Source of the DNA: Rhynchopus euleeides
Lineage: Eukaryota; Euglenozoa; Diplonemea; Diplonemida; Diplonemidae
DNA: 64,000 nucleotides
Assembly: GCA_963210315.1 (NCBI GenBank)
Contig: OY723245.1
Span: 744,001 to 808,000 of the forward strand
Direction: 5' to 3'
The notes beneath the pieces are model-generated. The model was not told the origin of the DNA. It worked only from the letters and a program-made list of their open reading frames with translations, and searched no databases. The translations under genes and the position numbers were made by a program. Of this stretch, positions 40,996 through 52,402 are shown piece after piece. Every line of letters begins with the position of its first letter. Within the stretch, counting starts at the first letter, position 1.

Positions 40996-41490
40996 TGGGC
41001 ACACACACACACGTTAATGCAGCCAGCGCGCGCGATGAAGACCTGTTGGAGGGGAAAGGGAGGCGGTGGATACCCCATGTCAGTGAAAACACAACCATAC
41101 CCACGGGTAGTGCAACCCGGAATAGTCACTCCAGAGAAGCTGAGCTGCTGTACCTAAATACGCAAAGAACACACACGCCCCAGCATACCAGGATGAGATG
41201 GCTCGCCGGCAAAAGCGGATTTCGCGGGAGCCACCACGACACAAGATGTGCCTGGCCATCATCAAAGCGCACGGCTGCTGCCCTTTATGACAAAGGGGTG
41301 ACTTTTGGGTGGGAAGGGGACGGGAGGGAGGGAGGGAATGATAGGGAATGAGGCAGAGTGTTGGGCCACGTGAAAGAGCAAGACGCCATGCTCCTGTGTG
41401 GTTCTACGACCACACGCAGACGTTGATCTTGGGGAGTAGGTGTGCATAGGTGGGGCCCAACACGAAGCAGGGAGATTGAGGAAGAACAAT
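40996..41490 (+). repeat. 0.5-kb segmental duplication, copy 1
   Basis: Nearly identical to 42840-43170, with weaker similarity beyond on both sides. The best-kept part runs from CAGCGCGCGCGATGAAGACC to GGGAGGGAGGGAATGATAGG. Frames are open in both copies but with no protein motif, and the copies differ by an ending indel. Confidence 0.8.
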
Positions 41491-42066
41491 GAATCATAAG
41501 GAAGAGTAGCACAGCCGCAAGCACGGCAATTACAACGGGGCAAGGCATGATAGTGCTAGAAACCCTGCCAATCCACCCACCTTGCCCAGGCTGGACCACC
41601 CTCAGGGATGCCAACATCGTTCCGGGGTGTTCGGAATCGGTTGTGGCGGTAATGGATTATGACTGACGAATGCCAAGAAATGATGAAGTGAACGTTCCAA
41701 GTGAACCGAAGACAGGTCACATTTCGAACGGGGGTGTCATGCCACACTCGAACACAGCCACGTAACTCAGTGTGGCGACCAACTCTCGCTGCATCAAAGG
41801 TGTTATTTCAGCCTTCTCCCAACTTGCCGAGAATTGCTCTGCGTTGACACTTTGTGCAACTTTCCAAACCCTCCTCCTGAGAAGGGGGTGCAGAGCACAG
41901 TTCCCAATCTGAACAACACCTTGCGCGCGAAAGTTGCATACGTACATCATTGAAGACAAATAGAAAGGGGGAAAAACTGAGGCAAAACAAAGGAGACACC
42001 CAGACAGCTTGCATACTCCAACTTTTGCAACGCTTCTAGGTGGGGTGGGTCTTGGAAAGTGAGACA
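41491..42066. other. Spacer between duplication copy 1 and R repeat
   Basis: Unique sequence with no gene or repeat recognised. Confidence 0.5.
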
Positions 42067-42286
42067 GAAATCGTACTTCTTTGGCTTTGTGATAGAAACA
42101 CCCTGTCCAGCAAACTGTAAAAGAACATCATCACCGAACTCATTATCGTTGAGCGCGCACTTGTATTACAAGGTTGTGTGCATGAATTGTGAAATATCAT
42201 GAGCTACGATGCTCATCCAAAAGCTTCAGTCGCAGGATTTCCTTCATAACTTCGCTACGTTGTTTCGTAGCTCGGAACTAGCAAGA
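42067..42286 (+). ncRNA. R repeat, free-standing copy 2, most diverged
   Basis: The start GAAATCGTAC and the CAAAAGCTTCAGTCGCAGGATT block are present. In the 3' hairpin the inner stem is GCTACG/CGTAGC where other copies have GCGAC/GTCGC, so both arms changed together. The outer pairing AAC/GGAACT is weaker. Confidence 0.5.
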
Positions 42287-42823
42287 ATACAATAGTGCCG
42301 CCGAACTATCAAAGAATAGAATGCGCACGGGACGGGATGCTCTCAAAAATACCCCAGACCACTGGCGTTGGCTAGCGGTAGTAGTCCGGGGCGCACCCGC
42401 CGACGCATGTTAAAATTTCGTTCGAATTGCAATGCGATATGTATCACATGTGACGGAGGTCTTTGCACTTTTTGGATCCAACCCTGGCAGCTGGGTCCTT
42501 TGCGTGATAAAACCACCGGCACATGCACACTACAGTCGGGGATCAATACAAGGATAAGCCAGACACAGGCGAGATGGGATGCCCCAACCGCCGTGCTGGC
42601 TATCTATATTGAACTGCTCCTGTTCATGACGTGCAGCACCAGCCCAAGGAAGCCAGAGGAATCAGTCTCTGAGGGCTGTGTGGCCTTTGGTCAGTGTTTG
42701 AACAGTGTCTCTGGCCCTCCGTTCGGACAAGGAGAAAGATGGTTCAGAAAAGTTTCACTACGCGGGAACAGTCTTGAACAGCTCATGACCTGGATGACCT
42801 CTTCCTTCATGCTGCTCTTCCCG
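42287..42823. other. Spacer between R repeat and duplication copy 2
   Basis: No gene or repeat recognised. Confidence 0.5.
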
Positions 42824-43470
42824 TGGGCACACACGCTCATTAATGCAACCAGCGCGCGCGATGAAGACCTGTTGGAGGGGAAAGGGAGGCGGTGGATACC
42901 CCATGTCAGTGAAAACACAACCATACCCACGGGTAGTGCAACCCGGAATAGTCACTCCAGAGAAGCTGAGCTGCTGTACCTAAATACGCAAAGAACACAC
43001 ACGCCCCAGCATACCAGGATGAGATGGCTCGCCGGCAAAAGCGGATTTCGCGGGAGCCACCACGACACAAGATGTGCCTGGCCATCATCAAAGCGCACGG
43101 CTGCTGCCCTTGATGACAAAGGGGTGACTTTTGGGTGGGAAGGGGACGGGAGGGAGGGAGGGAATGATAGGGAAGAATGGGTGGAGATAGGGAGCGGCTG
43201 GGTGTCTGGCCACGTGAAAGGGCAAGCCACCATATGGCCTCCTGTGTGGCTCTGCGACCACACATATGTTGATGTCTTGGGGAGGATGTGTGCAGAGTGG
43301 GGCCAAGGCGACTCCCGCTGACACACATGAACACCACGGGCAGGGGGGTGACGAAAAGAATACAGCGAACCCAATAGCATTCGGTTGCACAGTCCTACGA
43401 AACGGGATGTGAAGGTGAGTCCACGAGTTCGGCAGGAGGTTGAGGAAGAACAACAGGGTGGGAAGTGGGA
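42824..43470 (+). repeat. 0.5-kb segmental duplication, copy 2
   Basis: Counterpart of 40996-41490, 1.83 kb away in direct orientation. It has extra sequence near 43172-43200. Confidence 0.8.
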
Positions 43471-43610
43471 AGTGGGAAAGGGGAAATGATAGAATCTCAG
43501 ATCTCGGTCTTGGCAGCAAGCATGGCAAGAGGACTAACGTCGCGGGATGTTTTGACACGAGGGCTGTTTTGGAACACACCCACCATCCATTGGAGCGATC
43601 AGACGCATAT

Positions 43611-46600
43611 CTAGATAACCTTGGCCTGCTGTGCCAGGGAGTAGAACGCACCCTCTCTGTCGGCCACCAGTTCGTCAAAAGTGCCGTACTGTTCCACATG
43701 CCCGATGCCGTCAGTGGTGTCAGCCGCCATCACAAGAATGCGGTCTGAGTCGACGATGGTGTTCAGCCTGTGTGCGATGGTCAGCACGGTGCAGTCGACG
43801 AAGGCCTCGCGCAGTGTCTTCTGGATCAGCATGTCGGTGTGCACATCCACAGAGGCCGTGGCCTCATCCAACAGCAGGAAGCGCCGCTTCAGCACCAGCG
43901 CGCGTGCCAGGCAAAGCATTTGGCGCTGGCCCAGTGACAGCGAGTCGTCTGTGACCTTGACACTCAGTACGTCCTTCCCCTCCCCGGCACGCTCCAGCAG
44001 GTGCTCGTGCAGGTGGCATTTGTGCAGTGCGTTGACGAGGTCCTCGTCGACTGCCTCGTTGAAGGGGTCGATGTTGCGGCGGATGGTCCCGTTCAGCATG
44101 ACAGGCTCCTGCGGGATGATGGCGAACAGGCTCCGCAGGTTGCGCAGCCCGAACCGCGTGATGTCCACCCCGTCCACCACCACCTGGTACCCGCTGTCGG
44201 GCTCCATCAGGCGGAACAGCGCCTTCAGCAGGGTGCTCTTCCCGCTGCCGGTGCGCCCCACGATGCCCACCTTGTGCCCGGCCTCCACCGTCAGCGACAC
44301 CTGCTTCAGCACCAGCGGCAGGCCCTCGCGGTAGCGCACAGACATGTCGCGGATCTGCAGATGCCCTGCAGGGGGGTGCCACTTGGCAGAGGGCGGTGCC
44401 ACTGATGCGAGGCGCTCCTCCTCGCTCTCCTCAGGCGGCAGCTCGCAGTACTCGTTGACACGCTCCGTCGAGTTCATCGCGAGGTCCAGCTGCTGCCGCA
44501 TCAGGAAGGCCTGCGAGACGGACAGCACCACGAACACGCCCTGTGAGATCACAAGCCCCAGTGTTGAAGCGGACATCGAGTCGCGTGCCGCAACCATCAG
44601 CAGGATGATGGAACCCATAATCACAGCAGACAGCATAGTCAGGCGCAGGCGCACCCACTCGAAGGCGAACCGCTCGGACATGAACATGGCGTGGTTGACG
44701 TTGAGCGCCACGATCTGATCGTCACACACATTCTGCTCCTTCTTGAATGCGCGGATCACCGCAAGCCCGCGCAGGTTCTCGGCAAAGATGTTTGACACGG
44801 GGCTCTTGGTGACGTTGAAGAAGCGCCGCAGCTGCAGGCTGGCGTGGTCGCGTGAGATCACAAGAGCCATCAGCAGAACGATTGCGGCCAGGACAATCGT
44901 GAACCAAGGGAGCGTCATGCACACGACGATCAGCGACCCCCCGATGCCTGTGAACTGCAGGAAGCACTGCGAGAGGTACATAGGCACCTGGAAGTCGACC
45001 ATGTCCCAGTCGTTGACGAAGCGTGTCAGGATGCGCCCCACAGGCGTTGTGTCGAAGAAGGACACGGGGCACGCAATCACTGCGGTGAGCTCACGGCGGT
45101 ACAGGACGGCGCTGAGGTATGCAGCGCCCTTGGCGTACCAGATCTCGCGCACATAGAAGACAGCCGTGCCAACCGCCACGATCCCGACGTAGATCAGCAG
45201 CCAGAAGTGTGTCGGCTGGGTGTCGATGATGTGGCCCTTGTAGAACGTGGCAGTCTGCTCGCCACCCTGGTCGCCGTACCACCCGAGCCAGATGATCGAC
45301 AATTTGTCGCACCCGGTTGCCACCACCTGACCCAGGAGGTACAGGGTCCAGAAGGCCGCACCGCCGAACGAAGCCATGTAACGGAGGTAGGTCGCCATGC
45401 GCACCGCCCCTTCCTCCACCTCCTCCTGCTTGGACAGCTCGTGACGGCGCTGGAACGTCTCCTGCTTGAACACTGACTCGCGCACAGCAGGCGTCAGCTC
45501 CATGACCTTCACAGAGGGTGATTTTGGCGACTTCGGCGACTTCGGCGTGGTGGGCTCCCCATCAGCATCTGCCTTGCTGCCCCCCTCTGCCTTCGACAGA
45601 CGCACAAACTCGGTCTGCAGCTGTTCGAAAGTCGACCCGGGGACAGGGTGCGCCAGGTCCACCTTCACGAGGGTGTAGTCGGAGTCACTCCCCTCGACAC
45701 GCTCGACGGAGTACACGCGGTCTGCGTGCTCTGCGTACTGCAGCTGATTCGTCACCATCACACGCGTCTTGCCAGCCAGAGATCCGCACACTGCGTGGTC
45801 AAAGATGTGCATGCCCACATGGGCATCCACCGCTGACAACACATCGTCCAGGAGGTAGATGTCAGCATCAGCGTACACCGCACGAGCAAGCGCCACACGA
45901 GCCTTCTGCCCGCCTGAGATGTTGATGCCCTTCTCCCCGATCATGGTGGCATCGCCGTCGTCGAACTGTGTCGTCAGGTCCTGCAGCAGGGCAACAGACT
46001 CCACAGACGCCTGGTACTCATCGACGTTGAAGGGCTTGGCGCTACCACGGCGTGCCCATTCGATGTTGTCGCGGATGGACCCGCTGATGATCCACGCCGT
46101 CTGCGGGCAGTACGCCACGGACCCGCCCAGGTGCACCTCCCCTGCAGAGTCCGCCACCTCACGCAGCAGGCCCTGCAGGAAGGTGGACTTCCCGGTCCCA
46201 ACCTTGCCGACGATCACCACCAGCTCGCCCTCGTTCGCCTTGAAGTTGATATTTTTCAGCGCAACTGTGCTGCCAGCCTTTGGCCCCGGCGCGGCTTCCT
46301 TGAGCTGCGGCAGGGGACGCACCCACGAGAACTGTGCGTCCGACACGCGCACCTTGCTGTCGTGCGCCACCTGGATGGTCTGCTCGGGCACCTCATCCCT
46401 GCACAGGAAGTCCTGGATGCGCAGCAGCGCCGTGCGTGCCTGTGCAAGGCTTGAGTAGCATGCGGGCAGCATGCCCACACTGGTGCGCACCACCTGGGTG
46501 ATGGACAGGGACAGGAAGATGCGCTCTGTGTCCAGCCCCTCGCTGTCCCACAGTGCGTACACCACGAGGATAGCGGCATAGAACAGCGACGGGGACAGGA

Positions 46601-47975
46601 TGATCCACGCAAGCATCCTGGCGAGCTTCCCAATGAGGTTCTCGATGATGTCGCACTCGGGCCTGCGGAAGGACATGATCTCCTCTGCGTACGCATCCTC
46701 CCAGCCGTAGAACTTCACGCCGCGAATGTTCTCGATCAGCTCGTGCAGGCCCTTGGTGCGCCCGTCTGCCTTCATCATGCGCTCGATGAAAACTGCGATC
46801 ATTGCGTTCATCTCCTTATGCACCATTGGCAGCGTAAAGCACAGCACGACGATACCGGCAACAACGGTCCAGCTCATCACGTACGCCATGTAGCAAATGG
46901 CGAGCAGCGACTGCACCGGCATGTACAGCGTCATACCGAGCATCGAGTTCATCGACTGGAACACACGCTCCGTGTCCGCATGCATGAGGGAGAAGATCTT
47001 GCTGTGCCCACCTGCGCTCTGCCAGCCGGAGTGCGTCACGCGCACCGCCTTCTGCGTCACCACAGTGGCCAGTAGTCCACGCAGCCGCACGGAGAGCTTC
47101 GCAGCCATCAGGTTGGTGCGCACCAGGAACACGCTCATCAGCGCAATCGTCAGAAACACCACGCCGGCGTAGATGTACGTGTGCCACAGCGGGTCGATCT
47201 CCAGCACGAGCGCATCAATCAGCCGCGGGAACAGGATGATGGGCACGAAGGGCGGCAGGCTCTGAGCCAGGCCCCACATGCCACCCTGGAGGAGGTCCCA
47301 CTTCAGGAGACGCAGCACCGCCCACTCCAGACTCGGCTGCCCAGTGCGCTGCAGCGTCAGGTTGTACTCCTTCATCAGCTGCCCTGCAGTCACGTGCGCC
47401 TCAGCGGCGGCTGGCAGCGCACTCGACTCGGGCATCCCTTCGGGCAACGGGCACAACCCGATCTTGCACCGCACGCAGTCGGGTGCCACTGCGGTGTAAC
47501 GCTCCTTCACCAGGCGCTGCACCATCTCCTGGAAGAGCTGCAGATGCGTATGGTCAGTGAAGTTGCCATCCTCGACGAACTTGGTGATGTCATCCCAGGA
47601 CGACGCGTCAGGGAACAGCTCCCCTTTGGTGTCGATCTTCTTCAGACGGCGCAGCGTCTCGCGGTACGTGTCCTTTGTGATGGCCTGCTGGGCCGCACCC
47701 CACATCTCCTGGAAGCCTTCCAGCTGCTCCTGCACCGTCAGAGGCACCGCCAACGGGTCCACGTCGGCCATCTCGAGCGTCCCCTCGCGCGCTTTTGCCA
47801 TATTCTCCTCGATGTGCGAGACGGCGGCCACGCTCAACAGCCCAGCAGCCTCCTCCCTCGTCTTGTATCCGGCAGGGCGATGCTCGTGTGCGCCAGACAG
47901 GCGCATATCACATCCAGGCCGCACCGTCATCACGGCATCGTTCGTGGGTTCGTTGTTCTGTACCATCTTGTCCAA
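43611..47975 (-). CDS. ABCC-type (MRP-like) full ABC transporter
   Basis: A single uninterrupted frame of 1454 residues with the layout TMD1-NBD1-TMD2-NBD2 and a long N-terminal tail. TMD1 begins near residue 235. NBD1 has Walker A VGKVGTGKSTF (about 590), signature ISGGQKARVALARA (about 683) and Walker B YLLDDVLSAVD (about 705). TMD2 spans about 850-1150. NBD2 has Walker A VGRTGSGKSTL (about 1241), signature LSLGQRQMLCLARA (about 1350) and Walker B FLLLDEATASVD (about 1365). The Asp after Walker B in NBD1, where NBD2 has Glu, is typical of ABCC proteins with one degenerate ATP site. There is no extra TMD0. A linker after NBD1 carries repeated PKSPKSPKSP. The family exports organic anions and glutathione conjugates; the substrate is unknown. 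The first Met at 47975 follows an AG-rich leader. Confidence 0.9.
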   Translation of the reverse strand: MDKMVQNNEPTNDAVMTVRPGCDMRLSGAHEHRPAGYKTREEAAGLLSVAAVSHIEENMAKAREGTLEMADVDPLAVPLTVQEQLEGFQEMWGAAQQAITKDTYRETLRRLKKIDTKGELFPDASSWDDITKFVEDGNFTDHTHLQLFQEMVQRLVKERYTAVAPDCVRCKIGLCPLPEGMPESSALPAAAEAHVTAGQLMKEYNLTLQRTGQPSLEWAVLRLLKWDLLQGGMWGLAQSLPPFVPIILFPRLIDALVLEIDPLWHTYIYAGVVFLTIALMSVFLVRTNLMAAKLSVRLRGLLATVVTQKAVRVTHSGWQSAGGHSKIFSLMHADTERVFQSMNSMLGMTLYMPVQSLLAICYMAYVMSWTVVAGIVVLCFTLPMVHKEMNAMIAVFIERMMKADGRTKGLHELIENIRGVKFYGWEDAYAEEIMSFRRPECDIIENLIGKLARMLAWIILSPSLFYAAILVVYALWDSEGLDTERIFLSLSITQVVRTSVGMLPACYSSLAQARTALLRIQDFLCRDEVPEQTIQVAHDSKVRVSDAQFSWVRPLPQLKEAAPGPKAGSTVALKNINFKANEGELVVIVGKVGTGKSTFLQGLLREVADSAGEVHLGGSVAYCPQTAWIISGSIRDNIEWARRGSAKPFNVDEYQASVESVALLQDLTTQFDDGDATMIGEKGINISGGQKARVALARAVYADADIYLLDDVLSAVDAHVGMHIFDHAVCGSLAGKTRVMVTNQLQYAEHADRVYSVERVEGSDSDYTLVKVDLAHPVPGSTFEQLQTEFVRLSKAEGGSKADADGEPTTPKSPKSPKSPSVKVMELTPAVRESVFKQETFQRRHELSKQEEVEEGAVRMATYLRYMASFGGAAFWTLYLLGQVVATGCDKLSIIWLGWYGDQGGEQTATFYKGHIIDTQPTHFWLLIYVGIVAVGTAVFYVREIWYAKGAAYLSAVLYRRELTAVIACPVSFFDTTPVGRILTRFVNDWDMVDFQVPMYLSQCFLQFTGIGGSLIVVCMTLPWFTIVLAAIVLLMALVISRDHASLQLRRFFNVTKSPVSNIFAENLRGLAVIRAFKKEQNVCDDQIVALNVNHAMFMSERFAFEWVRLRLTMLSAVIMGSIILLMVAARDSMSASTLGLVISQGVFVVLSVSQAFLMRQQLDLAMNSTERVNEYCELPPEESEEERLASVAPPSAKWHPPAGHLQIRDMSVRYREGLPLVLKQVSLTVEAGHKVGIVGRTGSGKSTLLKALFRLMEPDSGYQVVVDGVDITRFGLRNLRSLFAIIPQEPVMLNGTIRRNIDPFNEAVDEDLVNALHKCHLHEHLLERAGEGKDVLSVKVTDDSLSLGQRQMLCLARALVLKRRFLLLDEATASVDVHTDMLIQKTLREAFVDCTVLTIAHRLNTIVDSDRILVMAADTTDGIGHVEQYGTFDELVADREGAFYSLAQQAKVI

Positions 47976-48985
47976 AATTCCACTGTGGGCTATGGCCCTA
48001 CTGTCTGCAAGTGGCGATGAAATATGTGCTTAGTGCGCCATCCCACACAACGCTGGCTGAGGAGAGGGTTGACCAGTCGGTCGACGTGCACACAATAGCA
48101 GGGGGGAGGGGAACTCTGCTGCATAGGCAAAGACGGTTCCAAGAGATTCGTCTGTCGGCTGGTGTTCCAACGGCCGCTTCATCCCACCTGTTCGGGAACT
48201 GTGAACACTTCGAGGGCCCCAGGGCAGCTGCCGCCTTGCAGCAGCAAATGCCCCGCCCTCTTGCCAGGCTCTGCTTGCAATTCAACGAAAAGTCAAGGAG
48301 TCCCTTGAAGGCCGTGCCATTATCTGTTGCCGGCAACTGTGCGATCCCCTTGAAGATTTAACTAGAGCACAGTGCAATGCATGCCGTGGAGAGCAACCTA
48401 ACCGCTGCGAGGCTGTTGATTTTTGTGTGCAAACCTGGATGTAGTCTGTTGTGCGTGGTCGCCGTACGTACGGGCCTGACAATGCAGTGCCTGACCCGGC
48501 TCGTCCGCAACAGGAGATACAAACGCGATACGCACCAACACTCGCACTGCACGGCGCCAGTATTCCGCCAAGAATACAATGATGGAAAATAGAAGGAGAC
48601 CCCGTCATGGAGGGACGCTGAGTCGCCTGGGATCAGAACCACTGTGCTTGACGACAAAACTGAGGAGAATTGAAACCACGAACGAATACGCACAGAGGGA
48701 GGTCAAGGGCCCGAGAACCTGTTGGTGGAGATATTTCCCACCGAGGCGACCCCTGTCCTGACAGCGGTGCGCCGCAGCAAGATTGATTCGGTCAGCTCCA
48801 TGCGTGCCTCCAGCACAGCTGGTGGCACTGTTCTTCCTGAAGCTGATGCCCAAACATCCAGCCGGACGCTGCTGTCGGTTCCGCTTTGAAATATTTTTGG
48901 CGGAGTGGTGCGGCCCACATCACCCCGAAAGGCAAGCGGCTTTTCACTGATTATTCGTGAAGATAGTAGAACTTTAACAAATCGA
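47976..48985. other. Intergenic upstream of the ABC transporter
   Basis: No gene or TIR element recognised; short frames only. Confidence 0.5.
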
Positions 48986-49194
48986 GAAAATCGTACTCTG
49001 CCTTAGGGTAGAAACACCCTCTCCGGCAACTGGAAAAAAACAGTCCCGAACTATGCGGCGTGCATCAAGGCTGTGTGAATGCCTTGTGAAGTGACATGAG
49101 TTCAGATGCTCATCCTAAAGCTTCAGTCGGACAATTTCCTTTGTTACTCCGCGACTTCGCCACGCTTCGTCGCTTGTAACTAGCAATAAAAAAA
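48986..49194 (+). ncRNA. R repeat, free-standing copy 3
   Basis: It has AAAATCGTACTC, ACACCCTCTCCGGCAACTG, CCTAAAGCTTCAGTCGGACA and the hairpin GTTACTCCGCGAC..GTCGCTTGTAAC, then TAGCAATAAAAAAA. The stem is kept although several positions differ from copy 1, one giving a G-T pair. Confidence 0.5.
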
Positions 49195-50131
49195 CCAGAA
49201 CGACGCCGTTCCCGCATACATATAACCGACGCCCTGGCGCTTGCAAGTCACAATCGAGATGCCACCGACTGTCGTCTGGTGGTGCATGACACTCATCCAC
49301 AGATTCAGAATCACAACAAAGCAAGACCGGCAAACTTCCTCGTTTGTCTCTCTCTGTCTATTCCTTTCACATGTCGAAGCGAGAGGAGATGGGCTGGGTA
49401 TGGGTGGTGGTGGGTAAATTGTGGACAAAGGACACGTCCCCCCTGACGCCTTCCTTCCCATTTCGGATTGACAAACAGGCTTCCTGTGTTGCTTGGATGC
49501 AGGAGGAGTGCCATAATTCGATTTTCGTTGGGATTTGGGGTTTCTTGGTTTTTGAGAAGTGCTCAGAACCGGAACAGCTATCCGACAAGATTGGCACAAC
49601 TTCTTAGACACTCTCGAGGGTATGCTGGCGCATTTCCTTCTGGCATAATAGGGCACCACGTGTTTAGAAACGAAACACCCTCATCTGGAAAAACAATCAA
49701 AGAGAACTGTGGAGTGCTGGTGTTCTTCAAACGCAGAACACCCCACCCACCCCGATTGCCCTGAAAAATGATTACAGAAAGATGTTTCGTATCATATAGA
49801 GTGCATTTGACTCGGGGTCTTTTTGGTGCCGGCATTCAAACTCACTGTGAGAAGACTTGTTCTTTTGAAGCCGACACTCTCCATCATGTCGATGTGGTGT
49901 GATACCGCATCCAACGCCAACGGGAAAAGATGAACACAACCTATACCTCACCCAACGGCAGGTGCGTGTTGTGTGTGCGGAGAGATTTCGGGGTTGGACA
50001 ATTTTTTGGCCTGTGTCCAGGTCCGACCCAGGGAAGGTGATGCCTCGAGGGCAATCCACCCTGGAGCTTATTCTTCTGGTGGCGGCACTGCTCCTCCCTG
50101 GGTGGGGTTTTGCCTGAAGTCTTGCAAAATA
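49195..50131. other. Intergenic, nothing recognised
   Basis: Between R copy 3 and MITE B3. Short frames only. Confidence 0.5.
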
Positions 50132-50476
50132 CCGTATACGTAAATATTTTGGAACGTAAATATTATGGAACGTAAATATTATGGAACGTAAATATTTTGG
50201 AACGCTGGTGGGTTGGCGTTCCAGATTTTTTTCGTTCCATAATATTTACAGGGCTTTCTGCGACTCGGGGACTTGGACCAGGTGATCGGACGGCATACAG
50301 AGTCCCTGACGGGACCTACTCGTGCACTTTTCGCGCGATTCCTGACGCAAGCCGTCCTCACCACCGAGTCCCCAACTGGCCCTGTAAATATTATGGAACG
50401 TAAATATTATGGAACGGACCGGCCAAAAATGGGCCCGTTCCATAATATTTACGTTCCATAATATTTACGTATACGG
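50132..50476 (+). mobile_element. Family B MITE, copy B3 (345 bp), not nested
   Basis: It carries B ends with TA on both sides, in ordinary intergenic DNA outside any A element. It shares the H insert and the internal-deletion junction with B2 and B4. It shows that B can insert at TA outside A. Confidence 0.85.
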
Positions 50477-50749
50477 TATGTTAAAAGGCCTTGCAAAATA
50501 TAAAGGGTGGCGAGGAGTGCTTTCAAAAGCACACACCGCCAACCTTTAAAGTTGCAGATGAAAGACATGGGGGGGGGAAGGGTAAGAGACATGGGAATGG
50601 GACACAAGATGTTCTTAATAAAGTGACAAGGACAGGAATGGGGGACAGTTCGACGATTTAAACGATGGTTGGCCGTGCCTCTGGCAGCCCTAGAGGGGCC
50701 GCTGCTTCGGGATCTCAGCGACGGCGCGGGGGTAGTGGTGGGGGGTTTG

Positions 50750-50803
50750 GTTGTCGAGAGTGAAAGGAAAAGCAAGTCGCCCAGCACCTTGCAATGTTAG
50801 TCA
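50750..50803 (+). repeat. S repeat, copy 3, directly left of A2
   Basis: The phrase ends in GCAATGTTAGTCA, and element A2 starts at the next base. Confidence 0.6.
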
Positions 50804-50845
50804 CACGGTGGGATCTTGTAAATTTTACATGTATAACTACAAGTA

Positions 50846-51190
50846 CCGTATACGTAAATATTATGGAACGTAAATATTATGGAACGGGCCCATTTTTGCC
50901 CGGTCCGTTCCATAATATTTACGTTCCATAATATTTACAGGGCCAGTTGGGGACTCGGTGGTGAGGATGGCTTGCCTCAGGAATCGCGCGAAAAGTGCAC
51001 GAGTAGGTCCCGTCAGGGACTCTGTATGCCGTCCGATCACCTGGTCCAAGTCCCCGAGTCGCAGAAAGCCCTGTAAATATTATGGAACGAAAAAAATCTG
51101 GAACGCCAACCCACCAGCGTTCCAAAATATTTACGTTCCATAATAATTACGTTCCATAATATTTACGTTCCAAAATATTTACGTATACGG
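50846..51190 (-). mobile_element. Family B MITE, copy B4
   Basis: In A2, 42 bp from its left end, with TA on both sides. Its structure matches B3 in reverse orientation, including the H insert. Confidence 0.85.
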
Positions 51191-51308
51191 TATATACATG
51201 TATTATACATGTATAATACTTGCATGTCAACTATTATACATGTATAATACATGTATATGCCTGAAATATACATGTAAAATACATGTATATCAAGTAAAAA
51301 TACAAGTA

Positions 51309-52117
51309 CCGTAAACGGAAAAAGGGTGGACCGTAAAAATGTTCCAAGTTCCCAAAAAAAGGCCAAACGTTCCATCTTTTTTACGGTCCACCATTTATTG
51401 GGACTGAATATGGAAAAGACAATGCGTTTTTCGCCCGCGGGCTGGTGGGTTGCGGGGCGCGGACTGCGGCCTCCACGCCGCAGACACCCACACGTAGGCC
51501 TCCCGACCTCCCAGCTTTGGACCCTCCCTCCACCACCGCAACCAACACCAGCAAGAGAAGTAAGTCCTCCCTGCGTGTGGAAAAGGCACGATCACCACCA
51601 CTCACCTCGAGACTCACCCACCACCACACCTCGAGAAGTGTAGTACCATGCAAGGAGCATTCCGGTAGAAGTAAAAGTAGAACCTGCTGCACGAGCCCAC
51701 AAAAGCAGCCACAGTACGGCAGGGCGCGCAGACAGAAGCTGAGACCACCGGGCTCCCTCCAGATGTGAATTCGTGAATCAGTGCCCGGAAAATTCAGGGA
51801 AATCGTACTCCTTTAGTGTAGTACACCCTGCAGTAACTGTGGGAGAACAGTTCCCGGACGATGGTGAGCGCACACTCTGTGCTGAGGCCCTGTGGTGTTA
51901 ATCCTGCAGCTTCAGTCGTACGATTTCCTTGGTTCCTTCGCGACTTCGTCGCGAAGGAACTCGTAAAAAAACCGCCAAGTCCACGATCCCAACCGTAAAA
52001 TAGGTAGACCGTAAAAATGTTCCAAGTTCCGGAAAAATCCCATTTGTTCCATCTTTTTTACGGTCCACCTATAGTACGGTTCACCTTTATTACGGTCCAC
52101 AATATTTCCGTTTACGG
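51309..52117 (+). mobile_element. Family C TIR element, copy C3
   Basis: Nearly identical to C1, with TA on both sides. It carries an R copy at 51799-51971. A CACCACTCACCTCGAG segment present here is shortened in C1. Confidence 0.8.
51799..51971 (+). ncRNA. R repeat, copy in C3
   Basis: Same perfect 3' hairpin as in C1, followed by TCGTAAAAAAA. Confidence 0.45.
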
Positions 52118-52402
52118 TATAATACTTGCATGTCAACTATTATACTTGTATTTTTACTTGATATACATGTATTTTTGCATGTATATTTCAGGCATTTACA
52201 TGTATTTTACATGTATAATACTTGTCATGCAAGTATTATACATGTAAAATACTTGCATGACAAGTAAAATACATGTATAATACTTGCATGACAAGTAAAA
52301 TACTTGCATGCAAGTAAAATACATGTATTTTACTTGCATGCAAGTATTTTACTTGTCATGCAAGTATTTTACATGTATAATACTTGCATGACAAGTATTA
52401 TA

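Noticed and set aside
41080..41140. tRNA- or snRNA-like stem around CGGGTAGTGCAACCCG
   Set aside because: A single short hairpin only; no further conserved elements, and it lies within a plain segmental duplication.
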